Shown here in pieces: positions 20,141 through 31,335 of a DNA stretch of 64,000 nucleotides; position 1 is the first letter of the stretch, and every line of letters begins with the position of its first letter. The DNA is from Prorocentrum cordatum (lineage: Eukaryota > Sar > Dinophyceae > Prorocentrales > Prorocentraceae). The position numbers were made by a program, and so were the translations under genes. The DNA is taken from contig CAUYUJ010003392.1 of the NCBI GenBank assembly GCA_963575745.1, forward strand, positions 130,001 to 194,000, in the 5' to 3' direction. The notes beneath the pieces are model-generated. The model did no database searches. It was given only the letters and a program-made list of their open reading frames with translations, and had not been told where the DNA came from.

Positions 20141-21735
20141 GAATCCAAAACGCGACGTCCCCAGACGTGCCGCCCTTCCCCCTTCGCCCCCTCCTCCTCC
20201 TCCCCCACCTCCTCCGTTTTCTTTTCCTCCCCCTCCTGCTTCCCTTTCCCTCTCCTTTTCTCGCCATTGCACTGTCGCCCCTCTACACTGCGACCGCCCC
20301 CTTTCCCCCCCTTCCTTCAAAACACACACACACACAGACACACACACACACACACACTCTTTTTCCCTCCCACGTCGAGAAACACAACTGTCGCAATAGC
20401 CACGCTTTCTTCAAGGCCCCCGCAGGGGCATCCACGGGCAACGAGCCCCCACAAACGCGCCAGGCACACCCCAGGGCAGCAAAACCTGGAACCCCGTGGA
20501 ACCAACGATTCCCCCGCCACCCCCACAGACGGTCGCCACGAATCGACACGAACCTGTTCCACCGGGGCATCTTCACCACAAAAGGCCGAACGCAACGACT
20601 CAACAAAAAAAACAGCCCCCGCTCCCTGCAGCTCCGCACTGCCGACGACCTCTCATCCAGTCGACCGCGGTGCGCAATACTGGGCGAGCAAAAAGCGAGG
20701 ACAATCTTAGGGATGCGCCCTCAGAAACTGAGGGAACCATTCAGATCGGCATCGTGATGAGGAGATGCCCAGCATAGGGATAGGGATATGTTCCAGGCTG
20801 GTAAGGATTGGCTCGAGGCACGCACGCAGAGTCTGGCCTGGCCTGCGAGGGAGCACGTCCGCACGGCGGCCTCCGCGGCCCCCTCGGGCTCGGCGGCGCG
20901 CCAGACGGGGGGGCCGCGGGGGAGAGACGGGAAGGGACGGCTGCTCACAGGGAGGGGCTGCTCCTCAGAGGGCGCGGGCGCTGCATCTGCAGGCCAGGCC
21001 CGCGCCTCTCCAGAGAGGCGGGGTGCTCCTGCGGAGCCTTCCCCCCTCGCCCGCGGACCCCCCTCCGGCGCACGGCCGACGGCGAAGGACTCGGGCTGCG
21101 GGCCGCCAGAGGGCCCGTGCACCGAGTCTTGCGCCGAACTCCGTGGCTCCCTGGCTGGCCGGACGACGTGGTGTGTGCACCGAGCCGCTCCCGGGCGCCT
21201 CCTCGGGGCTGCGCGGCGCCGCCGCCCCCTTGCCTTCGGGCTTGGCAGCCGGCCAGAATGCGGCCTGCTCCACCTTCGGGGATGGACAGACCCCCCTTTA
21301 GTAAAACGTGGTTTAATGAAAACGACCTGAGGCCCAAACCTGGCGGGCGCAAGCCTCGAAAATAACGGCCACGGCGCCCTCTCGAGAACCGAAAACGGAC
21401 AATTCACTAATCGACGTGTCACTGTTGGGGGTTCTGTCCACCCCCGACACCTCCGAGATCGGCTGTCGGCCTCTCACAGCGCACTGCTTGAGGTCGAAGA
21501 GGGAGACTTTCGGACTGCCGTCCGAGACCGCGCCCTGTTCGCTGCTGCGCAAGCGAGCCACGTGGCGCTGCAGAGCCATCCCGCGGATACTGTAGATCCG
21601 TCGAGCGGAAGGGGGACTGCTTAAGCCGTACAAAACTGAGGAGGGAAGGATGATCTCTGACGAGGGAGAACGAGGGGATCAGGAGAAGGGAGGAGGGAAG
21701 GAGCAGGGAGGGAGGGAGGGAGGAAGTAGTGAGAG
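20141..21735. other. No certain gene; possible minus exons
   Basis: Contains a CA repeat (20322-20362). On the minus strand 21300-21600 reads MALQRHVARLRSSEQGA... and 20960-21290 is open and Ala/Pro/Arg-rich; both might be exons but neither has a recognisable domain or clear splice sites. Confidence 0.3.
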
Positions 21736-21740
21736 ACAAG

Positions 21741-21800
21741 TGAGCCTTTTTTCCTCAAGTGGAGCTTGGCTCAAGATTGGCTCAGAGGACTCAAGGCGCT
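21741..21800 (+). other. Tandem spliced-leader-like relics
   Basis: AGCCTTTTTTCCTCAAG matches the last 17 bases of the leader at 14 positions; it is followed at once by GGAGCTTGGCTCAAG (11 of 15) and ATTGGCTCAG. Truncation of older leaders to about 15 nt is expected, since the leader itself holds an AG acceptor. Further CTCAAG units follow to 21815. Confidence 0.45.
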
Positions 21801-22169
21801 CAAGGCGCTCAAGCAGATCATTTTCGCAGAGAACATTCGTGACAAGTTCGTGCCCTCCTACTCTTTTGAGCCACACCTCGACTCGCTTCACATAGATTCA
21901 CTCCCATCTTCGTGTTTCTTCGATGGCCATGGCTTTCAGGTGCGGTTCCAGCGCCTACTTGACTTGACTACCAAACCCGCTCGAAGGTGACCTGGCACAC
22001 CATTGGGAGGGGAGAGAGACGTGGGGCAGCGTCTCCACAGCCCCCTGCACGAGATGGACGAGCTCGATGAGGCCTCACCTCCCCGTCCGGAGGTGCATTC
22101 CATGGCGTCGCCGACTATTCTAGGGGAAGCGTCTTCAAGTATCATCACATCGAGGCGATCACCAGCGCC

Positions 22170-22566
22170 ATGGAGAACATGAGCGATAAGAAGTTCAAAG
22201 AGAGGCCTGACCCTGTCACGAAGCATGTCAACATTATCAACAAGAGGGGTGGCAAGATGAAACTGAACGTGAATGACAGCATGGACGAGATGAAGGTGCG
22301 CGTGGACAATTTCGAACAGTCTGGCGGATCACACGGCATCAACGGAAGGACCCGGGAGACACGCAACCAGATCCAGAACTTGAGCCAGCACGTCGACCAG
22401 ATAAGGATGTGCTTCGATGGAAGGGGCAGTGCTTCACAATCTTTGAACAGCACACCGCGAACAACAAACCTGATGAGCAAAACGTTACTGCTGTGGCCAG
22501 TGGCCTCGACGACATGCTGGAGGATGCCAAGGAGTGGATAATCAATCAATCATTGGAGCTGGGGTA
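22170..22566 (+). pseudogene. Frameshifted processed pseudogene
   Basis: MENMSDKKFKERPDPVTKHV... reads to about 22425, then the coding signal continues one frame over as GQCFTIFEQHTANN... to LEDAKEWIINQSLELG and a stop at 22566. Polar and charged; family not recognised. It lies downstream of leader relics and shows no introns, so a processed copy is likely. Confidence 0.5.
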
Positions 22567-22569
22567 GCT

Positions 22570-24110
22570 ACGCCTACGGACGTGCATTCAGCTCGTAGGG
22601 TGGGTCTACGACAGGAATTGCGCGCGGGTGGGTATCACGCGATAACCCTTGTACTTCGGGGGCGAGGGAGTCACCAGCACAGGATCTAAGCTCTCGGATC
22701 TGATTGCTGATTTGGGGGAGGGGTGGGCTGAGTTTGTTCTTAAGGCCGCTGTCGGCAATCATGCGACGGCTCGGTGGCGCACCAGCGCCCTTGCTTCAGT
22801 GGCGCATGGTGCTGCAGTTGCTGGAGTCAGTGGTGTTGCTCTTCTTGAGTTGCGCACTCTTTTTGCACACATCTAGAATGGCGCTTTATCAAGTCGGTCG
22901 AGCACCGGTAGCACGGCCTACCTCATTAGACGCAGGAGCGAGCATTGCGACCCTATACATCAAATATGCGGAATGGGTTGGGGACGCTCGGCTCGAGAAC
23001 AACAGGCTAGACCCTGGAAACGTGTTCGACCTCAGAGTACAAGCCCTGCCGATTTCAAAATGTTCCTCATCCATGGGATCCAGCGGTGGCAGCGCGAGCG
23101 TTTCAACATTTTTACACAGCGCAGACTGGTGATCAGGTATGGCACGGGGTTGTGCAACTCGCTGGCCAGTATCAAGTGCGTGCGTTGGCTTGGAGCGCTG
23201 CAGGCGCACTTGGACGGCAACCTCCCAATCCCACAGCTCCGTGCCGCTTGTGGGGCTCGGTCGACGGGATGCCGGGGACATGTACATTACGATTGCCCTG
23301 AATGAGTGGACCACTACTTGGACATCCTGAACATCCTAGAGGACCTCGGGACCGTCAGAGACATGCTGATGAAATGAGGGACGTTTCAAGCTGCTGGACT
23401 GTCTTGGGATCAGACTCATTTCTTCGAGGTCCTGGAGCCTTCTCGGGGCCTGCTTGAACTGAACACCATCAGCAAGAACGCTCTCAAATGGGCGACACTG
23501 ATTGAACCTGAGGGCCAAAGAACTTCACGGATGGATCGGAGTACGCGTCTAGTGTTCCAGAGATTCGCCGCTGTAGATACTCCTGCGTGCAACTCGACGA
23601 AAACTCCCTGTTGCCGATCCGTGCGATCTACCGACCTTTGCCCTAGTTATTATGTTCAAACGGTCGGCCGTGCTGAGAGACATGCCCTTTAGATGGGTCT
23701 GGGAGCGCATCCTGATCCAACAGTTGTTGTTTCGGATCTCCCAGAGCTCCTTGACGAAGGCACCTCGTGGTCCGCCGACTCTCCAGCAAGGCCGCGCCAA
23801 ACACGCTCGCGCGTAACATACTTTCTTTCGAGCTGCTCGCCACCGTGCCGTCGAGCAACAGGTTCGGTTTGAATGAGCGCCAGCCCACCGCGAGCTTAAC
23901 AGTGTGCTGGTCGACCCTCTTTGGATGGAGAGATGGCTCGGCAACACCTGGGCCGACTGCTTTGCCAAAGCGGGGGCCGCCCACCATCTCATTGCCAACG
24001 CGTTGAGCCAGTCGGTCCCTGATGCCCGTAAGATCCACGAGGCCACCCTCCAGTCCATCTCTGTGATTAGCAATAAGAGAACCCCTGCCCTCTGGGAGGG
24101 GACCTAAGTT
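22570..24110 (+). mobile_element. Decayed retroelement with RNase H-like end
   Basis: At 23904-24107 the frame reads WLGNTWADCFAKAGAAHH, close to the last RNase H motif of LINE-type retroelements (N-x-WAD-x-x-AK-x-GA), followed by a helical tail and stop. Upstream 22700-23500 has several short protein-like runs (e.g. RYGTGLCNSLASIKCVRWLG) in changing frames. The assignment rests on one motif. Confidence 0.4.
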
Positions 24111-24607
24111 AGGAGGGCTAGAAACATCAGGGTTACAGGGGTCTATTATGCAGATGTATCGGACCACACCGCCCAGATGTTGTACCCCTAATGCACAGAC
24201 GACGGGAACCTAAGTGAGGCCACGTCTTCACTGCGTAATCAGGGTCAGGGGTTTTCTTACTCTCGATGGCCCTGAGCTCGTTTAAAGTCATCGTCTCGGT
24301 GGCAGGGGGCCGGGGGCCCCCGCCTATGCCTACCCCTTCCGTTGGGTTTCCACGGCGGGTCGTCTTAAGTCGTGAAGCTGATCGTGAGCTCTGGCAGTCG
24401 CAGCTGGAGGGAATGGGGATGCAGGGAATGCGGGGGGTTCGTTCGATCGGACCCGACCCCGGCACGGCTTCGCACCGGCCCGGGCAGGCGATGAGAGCCT
24501 TCCGCCATCCAGCGTGCTGCCAGTAACGAGCAGCTCCGTCTTTCAAGATTCGAGTGTGTAAGGTCGACGGACCCGCTCCTCGCCGCCTCGCTTGAAGAGG
24601 TCGACGC

Positions 24608-24784
24608 ACTCCTCTCCTCCTCCTCCTCCTCCTCCTCCTCCTCCTCCTCCTCCTGGTCCTCCTCCCCCTCCTCCTCCTCCTCCTTCCTCCTCCTCCTCCT
24701 CCTCCTCCTCCTCCTCCTCCCCGGCCCCTCCCTCTCCCCCTCCCTCGCCTCCTCCTCCTCCTCCTCCTCCTCCTCCTCCTCCTG
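24608..24784. repeat. (TCC)n microsatellite
   Basis: About 55 units with CCCTCC and TTCC breaks. 24785-25090 reads open on the plus strand (MEAKAVLVPDSGALS...), possibly coding, without a recognised domain. Confidence 0.9.
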
Positions 24785-25455
24785 GGAGAGGGCCCGATGG
24801 AGGCCAAGGCCGTGCTTGTCCCCGACTCTGGGGCCCTTTCCTTGGGAGCTCGGGCCCGTCGGACCCTGGGATCCCAGGCTCTGATCGCCGAGGTCGCTTC
24901 GCTCGGAGATACTGCTTTCTTGGCCCGCGGAGTGCATTGCGGCCGCAAGTGTGCGGGGACCACCACGACCCAGACGGCTCATAGTGCCCGCGAACTCCGC
25001 GTGCTTTGGGCGGGGCTCGCGTCTGTGACGAGCACCCGGAAGCAACACATTGGCTATGGTCGACTGGGTATCTCGGGATACTTACCCGCGCCAGCAGCAG
25101 TGCCAGCCCCCCCCAGCCGAACTTGTTTGACTTGTCCTGGCTTAGGGCGCGAGATTTCCCTGGCCCCTGCCTCAGGTTTCCAGACCTTTCTCCGTCCCCT
25201 GTCCCCCGCCTTGCCTCTAGACTCTAGCTGCTGTGGGTAGCAGTCGTGCGCGATGGCTTGGGCTAATTGTGCAGCCCTCGGGCGAGTAGTGGCAGCTCCT
25301 ACAGTGGCATGTGGACAATATCTGTAGACGCTCCTGCATTTGCAGGTGAATTGCACCGGCATCATTTGAGCAAGATTGCGCCGCCTGAGGGCGGCGAGTT
25401 TCAATGTTTGCTTTTTTGTTTGGCTTGCACCGCGGACGTGTCTTATCACATATTA

Positions 25456-25628
25456 CAATCAACCAGAATAGTAAGGATGCGCGATGAGGATGCAAGGGCC
25501 TTGGACGCCCATTTCCAAGCTTTTCGAGCGGGGCGCGGCCAGCGAAAGCGGCGAAGAATGGACCGAGGAGGCAAGGACGCAAGGGTACCCTTGGGGAGAT
25601 TTCCTATCATTACTATGCGGGTTGACTG
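25456..25628. mobile_element. MITE family E, copy 1 (173 bp)
   Basis: Bounded by TA on both sides (25454-25455, 25629-25630). Ends CAATCAACC...GTAAGGATGC and inverted ATTACTATGCGGGTTGACTG. Same length as copy 2 at 61161-61333. TA target duplication is the habit of Tc1/mariner-type elements. Confidence 0.8.
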
Positions 25629-25807
25629 TATCCTCGTCCTCCCACAGCCCTCCCCCAAACATTCCGATGCCTTGATCTGTACACTGACGGGATCAACCGA
25701 AGTCCCGACCGTTCAACCCAAGGGCATGCATCGCATCCCCTGTCCTTCGTCGACGGTCCTGGGGCTCTGCGGGGACCTCTGCGAACGCGTCTGGGCCTTC
25801 CCTTCTC

Positions 25808-25925
25808 TCTTCTCCTCCTCCTCCTCCTCTTCTTCCTCCTCCTCCTCGGCCTCCCCCTCCCTCGCCTCCTCCTCCTCCTCCTCCTCCTCCTCCTCCTCCT
25901 CCTCCTCCTCCTCCACCTCCTCTCT
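25808..25925. repeat. (TCC)n microsatellite
   Basis: About 39 units with TTCTTCC and GGCCTCC breaks. Confidence 0.9.
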
Positions 25926-26084
25926 CGGGCGGGCTGGGGACTTGAATGGGGGGTGCAGAGGAAGGCCCCAAAAAGGGGCCCTGTGCGGCCCCTTCGGGAG
26001 CCAGCGGGGGCCCGAAAGTGGCCCCGAAGGCGCACTTCCCCCCCCCGTGCGGGCCATCCCCCCCTGGCCACACGCCCGACTCTC

Positions 26085-26260
26085 CGCCTCCTCTCTTGAC
26101 GTCCCGCCGCGCGCCCCGGTCTCGGCGACGCCCCGCCAGCCCGCGCGCCTGCCAGGCGACCGGCGGCGGCAAGGCCGGCGGCGGGGTGCTGCGCGGCATC
26201 TGCCGGGTGAGCGTCGCCCGGAAGGCCAGCTTGATGAAGGGCACAAACCTGCGGCGGCGG
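26085..26260 (-). other. Exon-like segment
   Basis: Minus strand reads RRFVPFIKLAFRATLTRQM followed by an Ala/Pro/Arg-rich stretch. Hydrophobic start and basic follow-up suggest a membrane-edge exon, but there is no family match. Just upstream, 26290-26450 resembles family I. Confidence 0.3.
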
Positions 26261-26456
26261 CGGCGCAGAGGGGGGGGCAGGCGGAGAGGGGGCAACACTT
26301 CCTACCAGAAAGCTCCTTCTCAGAAGGCGCCGGCCTCGCACCCACGGGTCAGGGCCCGCGCCCTCTGAGAAGCAGGGGCGCTTCTGAGAAGCCTTCCCCC
26401 CTTCTCCCACCCCCCCTCTGCGCGTGGCGGAAAAACCCGCCGCCCGGCGGTACTGC

Positions 26457-26645
26457 AGGTCCGTGCCGTGTCGACCCTGGCGTTGGTTCCTGACACCGCG
26501 CTGGATCGTTCAACCTTGAACGATCGGCCGTCTCCGCAACGTCCGATCGTTCAACATCGACCAATTCTGGGCCGCCGTCGGCGTTCAACCTTGAACGTCG
26601 GCGGCGGGGTCGCCGCCGGTCGACACGACGCGAACCTACCGTAGC
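26457..26645. mobile_element. Inverted-repeat element G, copy 1
   Basis: Ends GTCCGTGCCGTGTCGAC and inverted GTCGACACGACGCGAAC. Two inner palindromes: GATCGTTCAACCTTGAACG and GGCGTTCAACCTTGAACG. Copies at 27662 and 56078. Confidence 0.8.
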
Positions 26646-26998
26646 GACCCCAACGACCAGCGGCACGACGGGCACCGACCACGGGGGGCGGCAGCGGCAG
26701 CGGTGGCGGCGATGGCGGGAACGACGACGGTGGCGGCGCCAGCGGCGGGCCCGTGCCTGCCGCCAAGCGCGGGCGGAGAGCGTAGTCGAGCGCCACGGAT
26801 CCAGGAGGGGGGGGGACGGGAGCGAGGAGGAGAAGGACGAGGATGACAAGAGGAAAACCAGGAGGAGGAGGAAGAGGAAGAGGAGGAGGAGGCAGAGTAA
26901 AAGAAGACAACGTGACAACGTGCGGCAGCTTCTCTACCCAGGCCGTCTCGTGGCGCACAACGAAATGGTTGGCTTCCCTCCCTTATCCTGTCGTCCCT

Positions 26999-27101
26999 CC
27001 TCCTCCTCCTCCTCCTCCTCCTCCTCCTCCTCCTCCTCCTCCTCTTGCTCCTCCTCCTCCTCTCTCCTTCCTCCTCCTCCTCCTCCTCCTCCTCCTCCTC
27101 C

Positions 27102-27181
<80 letters not shown>

Positions 27182-27182
27182 G
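26999..27182. repeat. (TCC)n followed by (ATC)n
   Basis: TCC units to 27101, then about 27 pure ATC units. The adjacent minus-strand stretches 26650-26800 (ALDYALRPRLAAGTG) and 27240-27497 look exon-like. Confidence 0.9.
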
Positions 27183-27495
27183 TTCTCCTCCTTTTCAGCA
27201 TGTTCCTCCTCCTCCTCCCTGCCCTCCCTGCTCCCGCCCGCTCTCTCTCGCCTCCTCCGCCTCGCTGCTCCCTCTCCCCACCCTCCCTCTGCCCGCCCCT
27301 CCCTCCCTCCCTCCCTCCAAGCCTTTCCCCTGCCTCCCGCCAGCGCCGCTCCCGCCGCTCTCCTCTCGCCCTCCCTCCGCGCGGGCGCCGGAGCGCGCAC
27401 GAGCGGCCTCGGCGGGCCGCTCGCTCGCGCAGCTGCCCCGCGACGGTCGGCGCGTGCCGCGGGTCGCCCGACCAGCGGCGCGAGCAGATTGTTGC

Positions 27496-27658
27496 TGACG
27501 GGGCCCCAGGACACGCACAAATAACAGGATGCCCCATAGCTTCCCATGTGTTCTGGGTTTTCGTCTTCCCCCCCAACTTCCCATATCTTCCCATGTGTTC
27601 CTGGGACTCGACGATTCGTTGTGTTTGTGTGTGTGTGTGTTTTGTTTCCCTCCTGAGT
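27496..27658. mobile_element. Inverted-repeat element H, copy 1
   Basis: Starts GGGGCCCCAGGACACGCAC and ends in a GTGTTTGTGTGTG stretch with CCCTCCTGAG. On the minus strand it ends CCTGGGGCCCCGTCAG, an acceptor-like sequence, before a GC-rich open stretch. Equivalent to the intron at 36790-36943. Confidence 0.7.
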
Positions 27659-27661
27659 TAC

Positions 27662-27854
27662 GTCAGGCTCGCGCCGTGCCGACTTCGGCGTCGGTGTCTG
27701 ACACCGCGGGGATCGTTCAGCCTTGAGCGATCGGCCGTCTCCGAAGCGTCCACATCGTTCCACGGCTAACGGTTCTGGGCCACCCGCGGCGTTCGGCGTT
27801 GAACGCCGCTGGCGGGGTCGCCGCTGGCCGACACGACACGAACCTACCGTACCA
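27662..27854. mobile_element. Inverted-repeat element G, copy 2
   Basis: Left end GCGCCGTGCCGACTTCGG, right end CCGACACGACACGAACCTACC; the inner palindromes are kept. Confidence 0.8.
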
Positions 27855-27969
27855 GTGTGTTGGGCGAGAGAGGGGTGGACTCCTGGGAAGGTGGGAGGCT
27901 TGTCAGGGCCCACCCCGCACTCCGAGGAGCGTCCATTAATGAGCATCGTTCAACGGATCCCTATCCACA

Positions 27970-28330
27970 CTCGCGTGGCCCGGGCCCCACTGGCGGGTTT
28001 ACCCCCCCCTAGATAAGGATCTAGGCAATTTCTGTCAGATTTCGAGGGGTATATTTAGGTCGGGCCTGTCCCCCTACAGGGGCATTTTGGGCGACAAATT
28101 AAGAACACTCCGACAAATCTCCCTAAATGCTCAGGAATGGTAACCAAAAATCCTCCCCAGACTATGTTGTACCTACTCTTGAAGATTCCCCCTGTAGAGG
28201 GACAGACCCGATTTCAGGGTACATGCCCCAAACTGGGGGGATGAGATGGTGGGGGTCTGGATGGGGATGGGGGTGGGGATGGGGATGGCCCCCCCGGGCT
28301 CTTTCCCCGGGGAGTCCCCCTGCCAGGTCA
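27970..28330. mobile_element. Repeat K, copy 1, interrupted by element A
   Basis: Shares CCCACTGGC...TTTACC, CCTAGAT, TTCGAGGGGT, then CCCCAAACTGGGG and TGGGGATGGGGGT with 47040-47180. Between GTATAT and GTACAT lies A copy 1. Confidence 0.65.
28059..28210. mobile_element. Inverted-repeat element A, copy 1
   Basis: Left end GTCGGGCCTGTCCCCCTACA, right end CCTGTAGAGGGACAGACCCG, inner landmark CCCCAGACTATGTTG. Eight copies in the window. Confidence 0.85.
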
Positions 28331-28339
28331 GAGGCCGCC

Positions 28340-28560
28340 ACTCCCGCCCCATCCCCCCTCCCTCCTGTGGCGGGCGCAGGCGGCGAGGAGGCCTCGCGGG
28401 TCGCAGGCGATTCCCCGCCTCGCCACCTCGCGCCCTCGCTCTCCATGTCTCTCTCTCTCTCTATCCCTCTCTCTCTCTTTCCTCCTCCTCCTCCTCCTCC
28501 ACCTCCTCCTCCTCACTCTCTCTACCTCTCTCTCTCTCTCTACCTCTCTCTCTCTCTCTC
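28340..28560. other. Possible minus exon and CT microsatellites
   Basis: 28340-28445 (minus) reads RGGESPATREASSPPAPATG; no domain. 28441-28560 is (CT)n with a TCC block. Confidence 0.35.
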
Positions 28561-28561
28561 T

Positions 28562-28822
28562 CTAGAGGCCTCCTAAATGGGGTCCGAGCAGACAGGGTCG
28601 GGGGATCGCGCCGCATCGCCACTGCATCGCCGATGCATCAGCGATGGATCGACGATGCATTGGCGAAGCATCGCCGACGTGGGCGATGCATCGGCGACGT
28701 CGACGTGAAGCAAATCGGGCTCCACATCTAGCCGCATCGCCGATGCATCGCCGATGCATCGGCGATGCGGCGCGATCCTCCGACCCCATCTACTCCGACC
28801 CCATCTAGGAGGCCCAGACTCT
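28562..28822. mobile_element. Inverted-repeat element C, copy 1
   Basis: Ends AGGCCTCCTAAATGGGGTC and inverted GACCCCATCTAGGAGGCC, then GGATCGCGCCGCATCGCC on both sides; the core is a set of GATGCATCG palindromes. It sits in the middle of a CT microsatellite (28441-28560 and 28823-28885), as if inserted into it. Copy 2 at 31146. Confidence 0.85.
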
Positions 28823-28889
28823 CTCTCTCTCTCTCTCTCTCTCCCCCCCTCTCTCTCTTTCCCTGTCTCTCTCTCTCGCTCCCCAGATG

Positions 28890-29290
28890 TGTGTGTGTGT
28901 GTGTATCCGCCGCCGTGCCGCTGGGCACGGAGTCGGCGTGTCCCGTGGCCGTGCCACTACCCCCTGGCATGCTGCGGTCCACGGTCCCGAGGAGTCTTCT
29001 CAAGAAGTTCAGCATCTTGGCCTAGGGCTCCCAACTTCGCGCTTCGCGCTGCGCGAAGCGCGAATAACTTCGCGCTCTCGCGCCGCCCTCCCAGAAGGAG
29101 AATAGGAGGACGAGGAGGAGGGGGAGGAGGAAGGAGGACCGCGAAGCGCGAATAACTTCGCGCCCTCGAGGGAGCCCTTGAAGTTCAGCATCTCGGCCCA
29201 GCTCTCCCGGGGCGTGGCGCGTGCCCTCCTGGCTCCCCCGAGCGTCGCCGCAGGAGTGCCTCGGGCCCAACGAGGGCCCCCGCACGGGGC
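28890..29290 (-). CDS. Two exons of an unknown minus-strand gene
   Basis: Upstream exon (about 29290-29198) reads GTPAATLGGARRARATPRESW; downstream exon (29021 to about 28890) reads AKMLNFLRRLLGTVDRSMPGG and on. Splicing 29197-29022 as a GC-AG intron joins W and AKMLNF in frame. No family recognised; FLRRLL suggests an amphipathic helix. Gene ends not found. Confidence 0.45.
29022..29197 (-). mobile_element. Intron made of an element plus its 19-bp target repeat
   Basis: Direct repeats of 19 bp at 29004-29022 and 29180-29198 differ at one base (GAAGTTCAGCATCTYGGCC). The 157 bp between have short inverted ends (AGGGCTCCC / GGGAGCCCT) and inner CGCGAAGTTATTCGCG palindromes. On the minus strand the segment from the GC of one repeat to the AG at the element end is 176 bp and is removed without changing the coding frame. 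Confidence 0.8.
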
Positions 29291-29473
29291 GGGACGGCCC
29301 CAAGGAGCCCCCTCTTAGACGGCCCAAGCGGGCCCCGAGTCGCCGAACGATCGCTGCGAGACGCTCCAGATGGCCGCCAGGCGGCCCGAGAGGCCTCCCA
29401 GACGCCCAACGAAGCCACCAAAAGGCCTCCCAAAAGGGCCCCATGAGGCCGAAATCATTGATTGCCCCAATTG

Positions 29474-29592
29474 GGCATCGCTCGGACGTCCATTCCCTGT
29501 GCTTTTTTCGGTTCGTGCGTAGTTCCTCCGCCAAATGATCAAGGATGCTCCTCGATGGTCCTCGCCGAAGGAAGAATGTACACGTCCGAGCG
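29474..29592. mobile_element. Inverted-repeat element O, copy 1
   Basis: Ends CATCGCTCGGACGTCCATT and inverted CACGTCCGAGCGATG, with TGCTCCTCGATGGTCCTCGC inside. Copy 2 at 53512. Confidence 0.75.
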
Positions 29593-30258
29593 ATGCCAAG
29601 CCAAGGTTTTGTAGCATGTTGACGGTCTCGCCTTGTCGCAGTCTGGGCGCTCCCAGACGGAGCCTGTTTTTCTTTAGACTCTGGCAAGCTTACTTGCGTG
29701 GACGGGGGGGGGGCTGAGCCTGAAGCAAGCCCGGGGGGGGGGCGCGGAAATCACGCAAGTCGAAAGGCATTGCACGCTAGTATTCGCTTGAAGAGGGGCG
29801 AGGGGGGGGGGGGGGGGGGGGGGGGGGGGCGAACGCCATGCAAGTAAACTTGCCCGAATCCAAAAAAAAGGCTCACGGCCCGCCCCAGAGACGGCCCAAG
29901 AGGCCTCCGGGTGGGCCCCAGCCGGCCCCAATGGGGGGCCTCGAGACGGCCCCAGAGGCGCCCAGATCGGGCCAGCAGGGCCCGACGGTCCGCTCCGCCC
30001 GCCCCAAGAGGCCCCCAACGAGGCCTCATGAGGCGCCCAGGAGGCCCCCCAGGGGCCCACGAGAGGCCCCCTAAAAGGCCCCAAGAGGCCCTCAAGAGGC
30101 CCAAAAGAGGCCCCAACAAGCCCCAAACCGGCCCCGAGGAGGCGTCCAAACTGCCTCCAAGAGGCCCCCGAGAAGTCTCCAACGAGATCCTAAGGAACAT
30201 CAAATAGGCTTCAGACCCACAACCCAGGCACGGTGTCTTCATACCCACAATCCAAGCG
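29593..30258. repeat. CCAAGAGGCCC-type degenerate repeat and G run
   Basis: Gene-free. G runs at 29705-29750 and 29800-29829, then 29880-30190 made of CCCCAAGAGGCCTCC-like units. The same composition recurs at 29260-29460, 38420-39010, 41870-42560, 46380-46920 and 51040-51740. Confidence 0.75.
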
Positions 30259-30374
30259 TTCTGTATATATATATATATATACACATTTATATATTTATAT
30301 AAATGTATACACACATATGGTTGTACATATTTGTATATTATACATATATACACGTATATATATATATATATACA
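30259..30374. repeat. AT microsatellite, partly palindromic
   Basis: TATATA tracts with TTATATAAATG and ACATATATACACG, able to fold back. 30375-31140 holds no gene; 30680-30960 has two copies of TTCTCGCCTTTTCGCT... plus CTTCAAGATGGCC, also found near 42104 and 46552. Confidence 0.85.
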
Positions 30375-31145
30375 AGACTGCAGTGGCGCTTCGGGCCATG
30401 CACCTTGGTCCTTGAAGTTTGGTATGCAGGCGGAATGGCAGTTCAAGCCGACAATTTGGCGATATCTCGTTGTTGCCATTTCCGGCATCGTCGTTCTGAT
30501 AGTTCATGGTATTCGTTTTCCTTCTTTCTTGCTTCTTTTTCCTCTTTCTCGCCATGCCCTGCGCATTCTCCCCATCCTCCTCAGCTCTTTTTGCGGAGGC
30601 TCCTCCTTGGAGAGCCTCTGGGGGCACCACAAAGAATGCCCGGTTCAGCCAAAATCGCTCAAACGTCTTAAGGAATGTAATGCGTTTGCCTTTCTCGCCT
30701 TTTCGCTGACGATCGGCGCGTGAGGCGTCAAGATGGCTCTAAGATGGCCCAAATGAGGCCCAAGACGAGCCCCAGAGAGAGCCAAGACTGGCCCAAGAAT
30801 AACCAGAGAGGCGAACATCAATGAAAATCCATTGGGAACTCGATGTGTTTGGCCTTCTCGCCTTTTCGCTTCCGATCGGCTCTCTTCGAGGCTTCAAGAT
30901 GGCCTCAGGATGGCCCCAGAAAGGCCCAAGGTGAAAATCCATTGGTGAATCAATGCCGCTTCCGATCAGCTCTTGAGGCTTCAAGATGACCACGAAATCT
31001 TCATCAGAACCAAAGGGGGTGCTTAGATCAAGAACGTGACTTAGAACATGAACCCCATCGAGTAAAACAAACCTGTCCAAACCAGAAATAATAACATTTC
31101 TTGCAAACACCAAACAAACATATCATAACCTTTTTTAGAGGGCCT

Positions 31146-31312
31146 GTAGTGGAGGCTTCGCAAATGGGGCCCGAGTCGATGGGGTCTGAGGATCGCGCCG
31201 CATCGCCGATGCATCGGTCCGAGCCGTAAGCGTGAGGACATTGGGCTCCACATCGAGCGGCGCGACCCTGGCGACCCCATCTGCTCTGGCCCTCGCTGGG
31301 AGGCCTGCAAAC
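31146..31312. mobile_element. Inverted-repeat element C, copy 2
   Basis: GAGGCTTCGCAAATGGGGCC ... GGATCGCGCCGCATCGCC ... GCGACCCCATCTG ... GGGAGGCCTG. More diverged than copy 1. Confidence 0.7.
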
Positions 31313-31335
31313 AGGCGTGCCAGGATACGCATAAG

